A stretch of 64,000 nt of DNA from Adiantum capillus-veneris (taxonomy: Eukaryota > Streptophyta > Polypodiopsida > Polypodiales > Pteridaceae). This document shows, piece after piece, positions 20,492-31,276 of this stretch (positions are counted from its first letter, which is position 1; every line of letters begins with the position of its first letter). Location of the stretch: assembly GCA_014529385.2 (NCBI GenBank), contig CM043953.1, positions 110,056,549 through 110,120,548 of the forward strand, written 5' to 3'. The notes beneath the pieces were generated by a model. The model did not search any database, had not been told where the DNA came from, and saw only the letters and a list, made by a program, of their open reading frames with translations. A program made the position numbers and the translations under genes.

Positions 20492-20774
20492 TTTGGTCCC
20501 CCATAACAAAATCATTGATAGTGAGGTAGATTTTTAGTTTCACATTATGTACGTGCCGCGGCATGACATCTACCCCTCTAAAATTGCACATCCTCCGGCA
20601 TGTGCCACACAAATCTTTTGCAGGTTCAATCTTCATTTAAGTCAACATACATTGATCAATTTTTTCATCACTTCCAACGAATTCCAGTGCATCATCATCT
20701 CTGTATTCATCATCATCCATAACATATCCATTAGACCTTCATTTTGACTTTATTATGAAACAAAGGGATCTGTA

Positions 20775-22240
20775 TCACCTCTTCTTTTGAACAACTTGAT
20801 TATCTTCCGTGCAGTGGGAATCTTCATTTCTGCCATCTAGCTCATGCAAGGTGTAAGTTGCATTACCATGTACATGCTTAACCGCATAAGGACCAAAGCA
20901 TCTCTTTGGAAGCTTTCTTATCATTGAATGTTGGTTATCAAGACTACTTTCATACACCAACACCCAATCACCTTCCTCAATAGCTCTAGGTCTAAGCCTG
21001 TGCCTTCTATCAAATTTGTCCTTATTCTTCAACCTTGCATCTTTAAATTGTGCTACTGCAATCTCAATATCTTGAGGCCTTCTTTCCAATTGCTGTATAC
21101 GCGAAGAAAGAAGGTCTTTCCTACTCATTCTATCTTCCCAAGGCAATACATTCCATGTGGGAATCACATTCTCAATTGGCATTATAGGTTTTTGACCATA
21201 CATCAACTCAAAAGGCATATAACTAGTAACTGAGCTATGAGTCGTACGATCAGTCCATAAAGAATAAGCAATAGCCTAGGCCACTCTTTCAGTTTTCCTT
21301 TGCAAGCCTTAGCCAAAGATTTAATGATAGGAGGATGCCCATGTTCTGATTTACCATTCCCTTCAGGATTGTATAGTGAGAGCGAGTTTAATGGCCAACC
21401 TAGAGAAAAACTCCCTAGCTTTGTCGGCATCCAACTCATCCTTGTCAACTATCACTTTCCCAACGCAACCATAATGGCTAATCACATCGTCTCACAGGAA
21501 TTTACAAATCCCTTATGTGCTTTTTGTTCTTAAAGCACAATCTTCAATTTGGTTAGTTAAATCTTCTCATGCAGGCATTATGTATCTCATTTTCTATAAG
21601 CCCAATGGCATTGTAACCATACCTAGTACCCACTTATAGTGCATAGCGAGTGGGTATGTAGGGTGCAACCCATCACGATGACGTATATTTGAATACATTT
21701 GAGAGACTTCATACCTTTCCCCAATATCTCTCTTTGATTTAGTAAAGGTAGCCCATACACCTCTGCGCCAAGCATAAAGACTCTCATGAAACTTTTTAAT
21801 AAGGTTCTTTTTAGTGTCGTCATCATTCACAACCCTCAATGGAATCCCATTTCTTTTCTTTTGGATGCTTCCACAAGTACCCATATTGTAAAAAGTCTCC
21901 ATAGGCTTTTCTGCGTATTCTTTTGAACTCTTGATCAGTCCACCCTTCTTGCCTTGTCAAAGTGCTCAAATAGCATCCACCAATGAGCAACCAGTCTCCT
22001 TGATACATGTCCTCTATAAATGAATCAACTTCATTTGACAGGCAAATATTTTCACCCTTGGCATGAGAGCTACGATAAAACATTGTGCCTACATCATCAC
22101 CCTCGTCAATCATTTCTTCTTCATTTTCATACCTTGCTCTAGAAAGCATATCCGCAATTGGATTATATTTCCCCGTGATATGTTTAAATTCAGGATTCAA
22201 GGACTTTATGTAGGCAATCTATCTCAACATAGCAATCCTA
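20775..22240 (-). pseudogene. Gypsy RNase H-integrase fragment F
   Basis: Minus strand, in order: an RNase H end with NPEFKHITGKYNPIADMLSR (22200 down); a linker DWLLIGGCYLSTLTRQEGW; the integrase zinc module (about 21900-21620) with HESLYAWRRGVWATF and a YPLAMHYKW end; a core remnant (21448-21203) with YNPEGNGKSEHGH, where the Glu motif lies; and the C-terminal domain (21218-20775) with MPFELMYGQKP, KFDRRHRLRP, EGDWVLVYE, RCFGPYAVK and TYTLHELDG. Frame breaks are frequent. The start is truncated within RNase H at about 22240. Confidence 0.8.
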
Positions 22241-22399
22241 ATTAGGCAAAAATCAAAGCATAAGCACAAAAATTTAGTCCAATTAGTAGAAAATCAGTGT
22301 GCAAGTTAGCAAAAATTAGTGAAATTAGCAAGGGGTTACTGTGAAATTAGAGTGTGTAGGCACACAATTAGCGAGGTTTGGTAACAAATTAGGGGGAAT

Positions 22400-23022
22400 T
22401 GAACACATTACCTCACATACACACACTAACAATTGTAACAACACACACATCACTAATTCCATCATGCGACACACTAATCACAAGCGCATACACATAGATC
22501 TATTGAGCATGCACACTAGAATCATACCTACATGCACACACAAAGAATAGAGGAAAATAACAAAAGATTAAAGTGGGATTAACCACTAATTAGTCACAAT
22601 CTAGCTAATCAAGAATCATTAACAATCACAAGAGAGTATGAGAGAAGTATAGTGAAAGAGAATTAAGCATTGATTAGTGTAAATAAAGTTACACGAGCAA
22701 GGAGAAGCTCAAGGACTCCATAGCCACACAACTCATGAGCTCTCACCAAAGAGCGGTCTCAACAAATGAGGCTGAGAACCCTAATTCCATTTACACACTA
22801 CCTTATATACCTAGGGTAAAAATATGCATTGTTCGTGTGTTGAAGGCCTTAAGGGATCCACATCTTACTGAATCTGCAACCAAGGCACACAAACTGACCT
22901 ATTCTTTACAGCTTGGAACTCGCATTGACCCCGTAACCTATTACAATAATAAAATGGCTTGATATAAATTGGGAAATTACAAAACATGGTCATTTTGGTA
23001 AAAAATGTGTAACTCCAATATT
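22400..23022 (-). repeat. LTR of element L (C-related), probable 5' LTR
   Basis: A repeat of 16164-16745. At its right end GTGTAACTCCAATATTTAC matches C's U3 before similarity stops near 23022. A TATA-like TATATAAGG lies on the minus strand near 22803-22811. Its lower edge is uncertain. Confidence 0.6.
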
Positions 23023-23429
23023 TACCGATTCTTTGTATTTATCCTTGATGTGCATTCGTAAGGCCTAGGCCTTTAACAAATTTTGTTAACTGACGTAGGC
23101 TCAATTAACCCTGTGTGATAGGCTGTAGTTATATTGAGCCAAGCATTCGCACGGTCCTCTCAGCCAAAATTTATGTATTTTCTTTAAAGGTCCAGATACC
23201 CTATTCATGTTGCCTCCTAAAATCCATTCCACCCTCAGGACTATACGACATGGGATAGTACATAAAGTGCAAGTGGTGGGATCGATGAAACGATAAAGTG
23301 GGGCTTATTTTTCAAAAACTTGGACACAATTCAATTTATCCGTGTTTAATTTTTTTTGTGTTTGCGTTTACTTTTTTTTTCTCCGTGTTTTATTTTCTCC
23401 TTGCTGAGTTTACTTTATGAGAAAATGAA

Positions 23430-23640
23430 GTGGTTTGGGAGACAAGCAACCCCACATAGGCACATGGTTAGACTGTTGGATTGCCAAGCATGAGGTCTCA
23501 TGTTTGATTCTCCGATGTAGGCAAGATGGGTCAACATGCTAACTTTTTTCAGCCGCTCGGCCTCCTCGAGATTCGCATAAAACAGTCAGCCCCGTTGATC
23601 CCACCGTCTTGGGGCCATTAAGACCTTTTGGAATATAGTG
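23430..23640 (+). mobile_element. SINE-like element, second copy type
   Basis: An A-box-like TGGTTAGACTG at 23465 and a B-box-like GTTTGATTC at 23502-23510 (one mismatch to consensus) are 37 bp apart, the same spacing as in 833-1080. The 3' end and target duplication are not defined. Confidence 0.35.
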
Positions 23641-24100
23641 TGCTGGCCATCATTGTACATCTTTTTGGCTCTGAAAACACAATAATTACAAATAATCAAT
23701 GTGAATAGGGACAAGACATTAAAATTCTCTAGAATTCAACCTTAGCACCATAAAACTTTCAAGATGTTTATTGCCGCTCTTTTTACTGCTACTATTACCA
23801 TGTGTATTATCAGTTGCATGAACGTCAATATTATTGGACTCACTTTGGCACTAAAATATTTAAATGTGGTTATTTCTTTCTATTTTACTTTAAAAAAAAG
23901 TTTAGAGAACATGATATGTTTTAAACAAATGGACAAAATAATGATATTGAGACATGAAACAATGGTTAGTTGGATCTAAGTTTCATTATACAAAAACGGT
24001 TAAAGTATTATATGCGTTTAATGGTCGTATAATATGTTTGGCCCAAAAAAACGACTGTATAATACGGTGACATGTCACTAAAGTTGGCCTCCTGTATTGT
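23641..24100. other. AT-rich non-coding region
   Basis: One short frame (23764-23979) has hydrophobic residues but no recognisable family. No other signal is seen. Confidence 0.5.
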
Positions 24101-24108
24101 TTCTGGCA

Positions 24109-24186
24109 CTTCGATCAAACTTTTCTTCGATCTAAGTTTACTTCGATCGAAGAATACTTTGATCAAAGGATTCCTAGTATATAAAG
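24109..24186 (+). promoter_or_regulatory. Promoter-like segment: phased CTTCGATC motifs and TATA box
   Basis: CTTCGATC occurs at 24109, 24125 and 24141 with 16-bp spacing, followed by palindromic TTTGATCAAA near 24159 and a TATA box TATATAAA at 24178-24185. A long CT microsatellite follows about 70 bp downstream, as in many plant 5' UTRs. No supported gene follows, so it may be an orphan or a transposon promoter. Confidence 0.35.
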
Positions 24187-24250
24187 CGCCATCGTATGCT
24201 CTCCCAGCACCATTTGACACAAACAAATATTATTCTATTTTGAAAGAGTG

Positions 24251-24253
<3 letters not shown>

Positions 24254-24329
<76 letters not shown>
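24254..24329. repeat. (TC)n microsatellite, about 76 bp
   Basis: An uninterrupted CT dinucleotide run. Confidence 0.95.
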
Positions 24330-24332
<3 letters not shown>

Positions 24333-24850
24333 CATTAGAAATTTGAAAAGAATGAAACAATTAAAAAATGAAGATTTAGGTCAATTATAAATTTAATTAT
24401 AAATTTTATATTCAAAATTTATTTATTATAATTTGTAGTAGATTTTTTTTATAATCTTAAATTAAATACTTTTCTAATAATTTTGAAAATTAGAACTTTG
24501 TTCCTTTTGTGTTCTAGTTTTCTCATACTTAAAGAGGTGAAGATTAAGATTTTAAGTCGTCTTTCAATGTGTTGGACTATATACTTACACTTGAAGATGG
24601 ATACGTATCATAAATATACATTATTTGCCTTTGTGCTAGAGTAAACGCGTTTACTCACACTGGCGGTAATCATTTGTTTTACATTTATTTCGAATGTTAT
24701 TGCAAAAGGCAAAGCTAATACTTTTGATGTAAAAATTATAAGCTTAGAGTTTTTGGTTGAGAGACTAAAAACTTTACTCGAGTATGGACCTGCACGAGAT
24801 ATAAATTAATGGTTATGGTTTTTATTCACCCAAATTTAGACTTTACGTAG
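24330..24850. other. AT-rich non-coding region
   Basis: No frame of note and no domain. Confidence 0.5.
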
Positions 24851-25140
24851 AAATGCCTGAGCCCCAACCTGCGGTTAGCCTCTTTGGTTTCTGGCTTGGC
24901 AGCTACATCATAGACTTCTTTGGCAGGAGCTGCAACTCCACCTGATGCCCTTCTTCACTCTTGAATTTGCCAGTGAAGACCGTGGTGTGGTGTTCTTCCA
25001 TATGTTCTTTAGAAAGATAGGATGCTTTTGCCGCTTTGACTGACTCGGGGTCCAGTTGATACGCAGGCAGTTCTTGTAGTTTCTCTTTTTGGTTTAGATT
25101 CTTCTTGGTCTTCTCCGCTGCTTGTATTGCTCCTGTTCAG
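24851..25140 (-). pseudogene. Coding-like fragment of unknown family
   Basis: One minus-strand frame stays open for about 80 codons with a hydrophilic, protein-like composition (AAEKTKKNLNQKEKLQELPA, then KAAKASYLSKEHMEEHHTTV). A second frame continues with GVAAPAKEVYDVAAKPETKE. A frameshift between the two would explain the switch. I do not recognise the family. It abuts the LTR remnant at 25146. Confidence 0.35.
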
Positions 25141-25145
25141 TAAAT

Positions 25146-25236
25146 CCTATTGGACCGACAAGCCCGGTACCTAACTCTACCAAATAAATAATACGATGTC
25201 CGTCTTAGGTGCTAGGATTGTGCGTGAGGGTTAACA
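25146..25236 (-). repeat. LTR end remnant of the element B family
   Basis: The block from CCTATTGGACCGACAAGCCC to GTGAGGGTTAACA matches the last ~90 bp (plus-strand view) of both B LTRs with substitutions. It is the 5' end of an LTR on the minus strand, so B's family has another, truncated copy here. Confidence 0.8.
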
Positions 25237-25544
25237 GAGTTCTAAGTAATGAGATATGTCTAGTCAAAGTCGGCAAGTTGCAGTGGTAACTAGTGATGAG
25301 ATGTTGTTTGTTGTTTTTTGGAGCGACGGTCTACTGCCTCGGAAGCATCAAAATGAGAAGGTAAAATTGGGGTTTGAAGTCAGCAACATGGGGTCTTCCT
25401 ATGATTTTACAAGATGCTTATCTGATAGTGGAACCAAAAGCTATGGAACTTTGTTAGTAGCACCACGAGAAGACATTTTGTGGGAGACCCAAGGGTTTTT
25501 TTTCCAACAAGATTGAGGGATATTTTATATTGTTATGCACTCCC
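25237..25544. other. Unassigned sequence
   Basis: An 86-codon plus frame (25256-25516) has no recognisable domain. It lies directly upstream of the integrase tail relic and could be decayed retroelement sequence. Confidence 0.35.
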
Positions 25545-25905
25545 GTTTGCGACATGAGAAGTCTCAAGCACGACATAAGAAGGCAGTCGACAAGAATCGA
25601 CACGACTTGCAATTGAAGAAGATGATTGGGTGCTCTTACGATTTCAAACGACATGCCTAATGAAATGAAAGGGAAAGGAGCAACTTTTTCCAAAGTTAAA
25701 TATGCGATATTAAGGCCCTTTCGAGATTCAAGAGAAGATAAACGATGGTGAGATGCCAATCGACAAGGAGCCTCAGGAGCAACCTGAAGTGAAAGAGAGT
25801 AAGGAGATTCTTGTTTTGGAACAGATACTGACTCACCAGGAAAAAAACGAGAAAGGTAAAGTAAACGGCGGTAGTATAAATACAACCCAAATTTGGATAG
25901 ATTAG
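25545..25905 (+). pseudogene. Chromovirus-type integrase C-terminus with chromodomain start
   Basis: The plus-strand frames, with shifts, read HKKAVDKNRHDLQL, DDWVLL, KLNMRY, GPFEIQEKIND, then after a variable stretch PEVKESKEILVLEQILTHQE. This order (RQKxxADxxRxxLxF, GDWVLL, KLxxRYxGPFxI, then a VExILxxRxxxRG chromodomain start) is typical of plant chromoviral gypsy integrases. Several indels and stops disrupt it. No RT or LTR is seen nearby. Confidence 0.65.
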
Positions 25906-25994
25906 CTTAGGCAAGACATCTGATTGCTCTATCATAAATGATGGCATGCAAGTAGGACACACATTGTTATCCCGATGTGAACAACCATGTACGA

Positions 25995-26230
25995 AATGGA
26001 AGAGGCTAGCTCACACTCTTTTCTTGAGCATCGCAGGCATTTAACCCGACTAACTGCATCCTTGCATTCATTGCATAGTTTGAAAGGCTTTACACAATGG
26101 TGATGGAAAGCTCCCTTGCTGTGAAGAGATGCTAAGCAAGGAGCACAATAAAGGAGTTCTTCTTCAAAGAAGTCTTCAGTAGCGAGAGCATTCTCGCACC
26201 AGGCACAACACAAAATGTTGGTTCCACTTT
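25995..26230 (-). pseudogene. Zinc-finger exon, tandem B-box-like
   Basis: The minus frame contains CCAWCENALATEDF, YCAPCLASLHSKGAFHHH, then LCNECKDAVSRVKCLRCSRKEC. The Cys/His spacing and the CxxCxxxxHxKGxxxxH pattern resemble B-box-type zinc fingers. The frame opens after a stop close to a possible acceptor (CTGTAAAG) and ends near a possible donor (GTGAGC at about 26010), as an exon would. No other exons of the gene were identified, so it is an isolated exon or a captured fragment. Other treble-clef finger families are possible. Confidence 0.45.
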
Positions 26231-26513
26231 ACAGCCATAACTCTTCAGAACAACAACAAAAGAAAATATGTGAAGGTGGATGTGTATGTGTGTGTTAGAG
26301 GAGAGAGAGATTATAATTGCTATTATTATCTCTAGCATTATGGCACAATGCTTTAATGCTAATATATTCAAATTTGAGTACTTCTTTGTATCTTCTAAAA
26401 AGAGATCATAAAGCATATGATATTTTTCATAAAAAATCATACAAAAAAATGATAGTTATCTGATCATTAATTTAATCACACCCACTTGATTAACATAAAT
26501 TAGCCAAATTGGT

Positions 26514-26518
<5 letters not shown>

Positions 26519-26559
<41 letters not shown>
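26519..26559. repeat. (GA)n microsatellite
   Basis: About 20 GA units. Confidence 0.95.
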
Positions 26560-26562
<3 letters not shown>

Positions 26563-27257
26563 TGAATGGGCAACATGGAAAAAGATTTTTATAGAATAAA
26601 ATATAAAAAGTATTTATGAATCATCTTCAAAAAAATCTCTAGAAGTAGCAATATCTAGATTTGAACCCATGGCTCCTAAATCAACAAAGAGAGAAAGTGA
26701 ATCATCATTCGTAGATGTGTTGGCTTCATCATCCTTGAACTCGTCAATCTTCCATCTCATAATCATCATCATCATGACAATCATCCTCCTCACTAAGATT
26801 GGCAGTAGTGGGATTTGATTTATGAATCTCTCTCTCCTTGGTCTCCTTCTCATCCAAAGTAGTAGGGGAGAGGGTCAAAGATGGTCTTCACTACATTGGA
26901 GGCAAAAATGATTCTTCCTTGAGGTGTAATTAGAACTACGCACCAAAGTTTTGATTGGTGGATTGACGGAATATAGATGATCTGTAGAATAGAAGTTCAA
27001 AGTGAGTGACATTGGAAGTGTGGTATAAACAAGGAAAGGTAAAGAAGGTAATCACTCTGACCTGCTCACAATTGAGTAACAAAACTAAGTTTTCATGACT
27101 TTGGAGATGATGATTTTGGCATAGTTACAACAAACTTAAAGTAGGGCCTTGTTCTGCAACATACAAAATGATCTTTTGCTTATCGTTGATCCAGCCTGGT
27201 TTTGCAACATACATATTGAGTTCTTAGAGCTAAAAAGCAAAGTTGAGATGCTTTATG
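26560..27257. other. Non-coding region
   Basis: A short acidic minus frame (26614-26853) with a poly-Met/His-coding ATCATC repeat is not recognisable. Nothing else is supported. Confidence 0.5.
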
Positions 27258-28200
27258 AACAACTTCCAGACCGTTATTTTACTTCGTTTGTCGAAGTCTG
27301 TTTGCGTTTTTGAAGTACACAAGCGGTTGTTGAAGTCCGTTTGTATGTTTTCTACCATTTGCCACCAGCCGCTAACTACCTCACATTCTCTAGCCATGCT
27401 CGATCCCTACGCACCTCGGTCTTGAGGTGCACGGAGATCAGGACCACCAAGTAATAATCTCATCTTTATTGGTCCATGCGTATATTTGAGGGTTCAACAT
27501 AAATACACACCCATGTCTATATGACAATGCATGTACATAGATCCAATACAAATCCTACTCTAGTACATCCAGATTACTTAAATGGACCGATCCTCTACAC
27601 ACTGCCATTTATGAAGATCATTTGTGTTTTTGGAATCCGTTTGCATTTTTGAAGTCTATTTGCATTATTGAAGTCCGTTTGTATTATTTTACTTCGTTTA
27701 TCAAAGTCTGTTTGCGTTTTTGATGTATACAAGCCATTTTTGATGTCTGTTTGTTCTTTTTCTACCATTTGTCGCTAGCTCTAACTACCTCACATTCTTT
27801 AGCCATGCCCAGTCCCCGCACACGTCGGTCTAGAGGTGCTCGAAGATCGGGACCACACCTCTCGAAGATCGGGATCATTGAGTAATAATCTTGTCTTTAT
27901 TGGTCAATGCCTATATTCGAGGGTTTGACATAAGTACACACCCATGTCTACATGACAATGCATGTACGTGAATCCAATACAAACCCTAATCTAGTACATA
28001 TGCAGATTACTTAAATGGACCGATCTAATATAGACTTCCATTTCTAAAGATCATTTGTGTTTTTAGAATCCGTTTGCGTTTCTGAAGTCTATTTGCGTTA
28101 TTGAAGTCCATTTGCATTATTTTACTTTGTTTGCCCAAGTCCATTTACATTTTTGAAGTGCACAATCCACTTCTGAAGTTCGTTTTTGTTTTTTCTACTT
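27258..28200. repeat. About 410-bp tandem repeat, 2.3 copies
   Basis: The landmark ACTTCGTTTG and relatives lie at 27281, 27691 and 28124, giving periods of 410 and 433 bp. The second unit has an extra internal duplication of CTCGAAGATCGGGAC near 27840-27870. Each unit contains short sub-repeats like CCGTTTGCGTTTTTGAAGT. It looks like a degenerate satellite unit or a repeated transposon segment. Confidence 0.8.
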
Positions 28201-28274
28201 TAACCATTGAAACACAGCCATATCCTAGCAAATAAACCTTGAACGTCTTCGTATGACCAAACACAGAAGCGACC

Positions 28275-29275
28275 CGTCCTACCTAAGACCTAAACTCTAA
28301 GCGGACTAAAATAGCCAAACCGTTTACCCTAAGTAAGATACCATAAGCGGCTAGCCCTCAATGGCCTGCATATCGACTAGCCCTTAGTGGCTAGTCCTAA
28401 GTGGCTAAGCGTAAAAAATATACTTAATTGGCTAGCCCTAAGCGAACAATCCTAAGAAGCTATCCCTAAGCGTCTAAGTGACTAAAATAACAAAGCGGGT
28501 AGGCCTAAACATTTCGACAAAGAGGTTGATTACCTAAGCGGCTAGCCCTAAGCAATAAGTCTCGAGCAGTCTGAATACCGATTTGCCCTAAGTAACTAGC
28601 TCTAATTAAGCAGCTAAGCGGCTAAATAATGAAGCGAGTAGGCCTAAGAGGCACGGCTAAGTGACTGAATACCTAGGCGGCTTGCCCTAAGCAACCAATC
28701 GCAATTAAGCGATGTGAATACTTATTAGCCCTATGCGATTAGTCCTAAGTGGCTAAGTGACTAAATAAAGAAGGGGGTAGGACTAAGCAATACGGCTAAG
28801 CGACCAATCCTAATTAAGCGATGTGAATACTTGTTACCCCTAGGCGATTAGTCTTAAGTGGCTAAGTGACTAAATAAAGAAGGGGGTAGGACTAAGAAAT
28901 ACGGCTAAGCGACTGAGTACCTAAGTGGCTAGTCGGAGGCGGCTAATACTAAGCGGCTAGCCCTAAGCGTCTAGCCTTCAATGGTTTAAATACGGACTAG
29001 TCCTAAGCGGCTAGCATTAAGCGACAAGCCCTAAGCCCTCTGAATATCGATTAAACCTAAGCGATTAGCCCTAAGCGGCTAAGTGCCTAAATAACAAAAG
29101 CAGGTAGGACTAAGTGGCTCGGCCAAGCAATTGAATACCTAAGCGGCTAGCCCTAAGTAACTAGCCTACAACGGCCTAGATATAGACTAATCCTAAGCGA
29201 TTAAGCGACTGATTACCTAATCAGCTAGCCTTAAGGGGATATATCTAATTAAGTGAATAACCCAAAGCGGGAAAC
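28275..29275. repeat. CTAAGCGGCT-type minisatellite, about 1 kb
   Basis: A dense irregular array of 9-12 bp units such as CTAAGCGGCTAG, CCCTAAGCG and CTAAGTGACT. Higher-order blocks recur: GAAGGGGGTAGGACTAAG near 28769 and 28878, with variants near 28490, 28632 and 29093. CCCTAA occurs often, but the CCCTAAA telomere unit is not maintained. No ORF spans it. Confidence 0.85.
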
Positions 29276-29701
29276 TACGTCTAATTGTGACAAAACGTCA
29301 ATTTGTCATAAGCGGTCGACAACACAACACCAATCGACGATTTGCAAAATGCATGAAGTTAATCAAACGTAATTAGAACCTAACACTATAAACATTCTAA
29401 TTTATATTTACAACACCTATGACAAGTCACAATTAAAAAAAACAACATAATTTATGAAATTTTAAATTAATTTATATAAAAATAACAAAACTAATTATAA
29501 AATGATATAAATCAAAATAACTTTTTTAAATGATAAAATACCATTATCTTTCTTTGTGAATGATGATTTTTAATTAATAAATTTTATAAAAGAACAAAAG
29601 TTATAATTTTTTTTCAATTTTTTCTTTGTTTGAAAAATGTGTGTGTGCGTCGTACATAGTTTGGTTAGATCATTGACAAACTAATGTGCATTTTTAAAAA
29701 T
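29276..29701. other. AT-rich non-coding region
   Basis: Low-complexity A/T sequence with no frame or structural signal. Confidence 0.55.
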
Positions 29702-29704
29702 TGC

Positions 29705-29825
29705 ATGTATGTTTATGTGAATGTGTGTGTGCGTGTTTGTGTATATTGCAAGAGAAGAGAATGATAGAGCATTCACATGCATCCTACTTGAGCAAGAAGC
29801 ACTTGAAGAAATATCGCCAAACCTA

Positions 29826-29871
<46 letters not shown>

Positions 29872-30001
29872 TGTTTATGTGAATGTGTGTGTGTGTTTGT
29901 GTATATTGCAAGAGAAGAGAATGATAGAGCATTCACATGCATCCTACTTGAGCAAGAAGCACTTGAAGAAATATCGCCAAACCTACACACACACACACAC
30001 A

Positions 30002-30042
<41 letters not shown>
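29705..30042. repeat. 162-bp direct duplication with CA/GT microsatellites
   Basis: The unit ATGTATGTTTATGTGAATG starts at 29705 and 29867. The ~85-bp core from TATTGCAAGAGAAGAG to ATCGCCAAACCTAC is the same in both. (CA)n runs lie at 29828-29867 and 29985-30042. The near identity points to a recent slip or unequal crossover. Confidence 0.9.
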
Positions 30043-30044
<2 letters not shown>

Positions 30045-31276
30045 TGTTACTCACACACACACACAAAAGTGAAGAAACCTACTACGAAACTTGAAAAGAA
30101 CCTTACCTTGGGATGAGGGGAGTGTGTGAGTGGAGATCTCACGTTCGACAAGTCCTACGGCAGGAGATCTGTAGCAAGTGAGGAGGAGAAGAGCAAGGGA
30201 GGAGAAGAAGGAATGAGCAAAAATGCACAGGAAAAACCCGTGGCTTTTGTTTTTGCATCAAAATGCACGTCTAAATCGGCGTCGGAATATGCATCTAAAT
30301 AAGCGTCGATATACGCACTGAAATAGGCACCAAAAGTTTAAAATTAGACTTTAAAAAAAATTGGTTCTTGCTCCAAAATTAGCTACACTTCTATTGACGT
30401 CTGCCATTGACGTTAGTAATTTGACATCGGTATTTAGGTGAGATCCGTTGTATTGAATGCTTGATTTGAATATTATGTTGTAGATTGAGAGCCCAAACTC
30501 TACATGATGGCCACTTGCCACAGTCAAACCGGTGCCGTTAGTGGGTGAGATGCAAGCGTTCGGTGCATCTAGGCATGCCCAATGGTGAATGCACTGACTC
30601 TATATGGATGCTTTTGGTGATTTTGTTTGCTGCAAAGATGTGAGGATGTCGCAAAACTTGCTGAGCACTTTGCCACTCTCTTGTTGGATCTAATGGTAGT
30701 GAGAACTGGCAGCTACTACTATGGAGACACAAGGACACAAGGTGGTGCTTCAATGTTGCTCACGTTGCTGATGGAAAAGGGAGATGTAAGGGCATGCTTG
30801 TTGAAGAAGGTCGGAAAGATTTGACACTTTTGTGGTGTATCTACTCTCTCTGTAAGATTTGGTGAATGCCATCAAATAGGCAGGAACATGGAGTTGGCTT
30901 CATTGCGTAGCAATAATAGAAAAATGAAAATAGCCATCCTTTCTTCGTCTCTTTATAGACCATCTTTCTATCTCCTCTGTCTACAATCTTCAAATCTTCT
31001 ACTTAACTCACATACATAGTCTCTAAAGATAGAAATGCATTATAAACTATGCACACTAATGATAAGATGAAAGAAATAAATGAGGCTCAATAGATGAGCT
31101 TCTTCAAAGCATAGTGAGCTTATTTGGAGAATGAACGCATTGCATTAATCACTTTGTTGACAAACCATTTGTAGCACTGCTGTGCTTTGGTGATTGGACT
31201 ACCTCATTTCTAGCTTTGAGTTAGGGTTTTTTGTAATCCTTGTAGGTTTGTAGCACTTCATGGGCATTTAATCATT
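30043..31276. other. Non-coding region upstream of the transposase relic
   Basis: Three 23-bp units (30262-30330, ATGCACGTCTAAATCGGCGTCGG and variants) form a short array. The frame at 30627-30824 is unrecognised. The upstream exons and the 5' terminus of the transposase relic may lie here, but no terminal inverted repeat was found. Confidence 0.45.
30262..30330. repeat. 23-bp tandem array, 3 units
   Basis: Three degenerate units share the pattern TGCAxxTxAAATxxGCGTCG. Such arrays are common in subterminal regions of DNA transposons. Confidence 0.55.

Noticed and set aside
23764..23979. 71-aa hydrophobic ORF
   Set aside because: Short, AT-rich, no family and no support for a promoter or splice structure.
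28275..29275. Telomere or interstitial telomeric repeat
   Set aside because: CCCTAA strings are frequent, but the CCCTAAA unit is never maintained and the units carry CGGCTAG segments.
28275..30042. CRISPR array
   Set aside because: Repeats are contiguous or irregular without unique spacers of constant length, and the context is a plant nuclear genome.
29681..30094. His/Thr- and Cys/Val-repeat ORFs
   Set aside because: Pure translations of CA/GT microsatellites.
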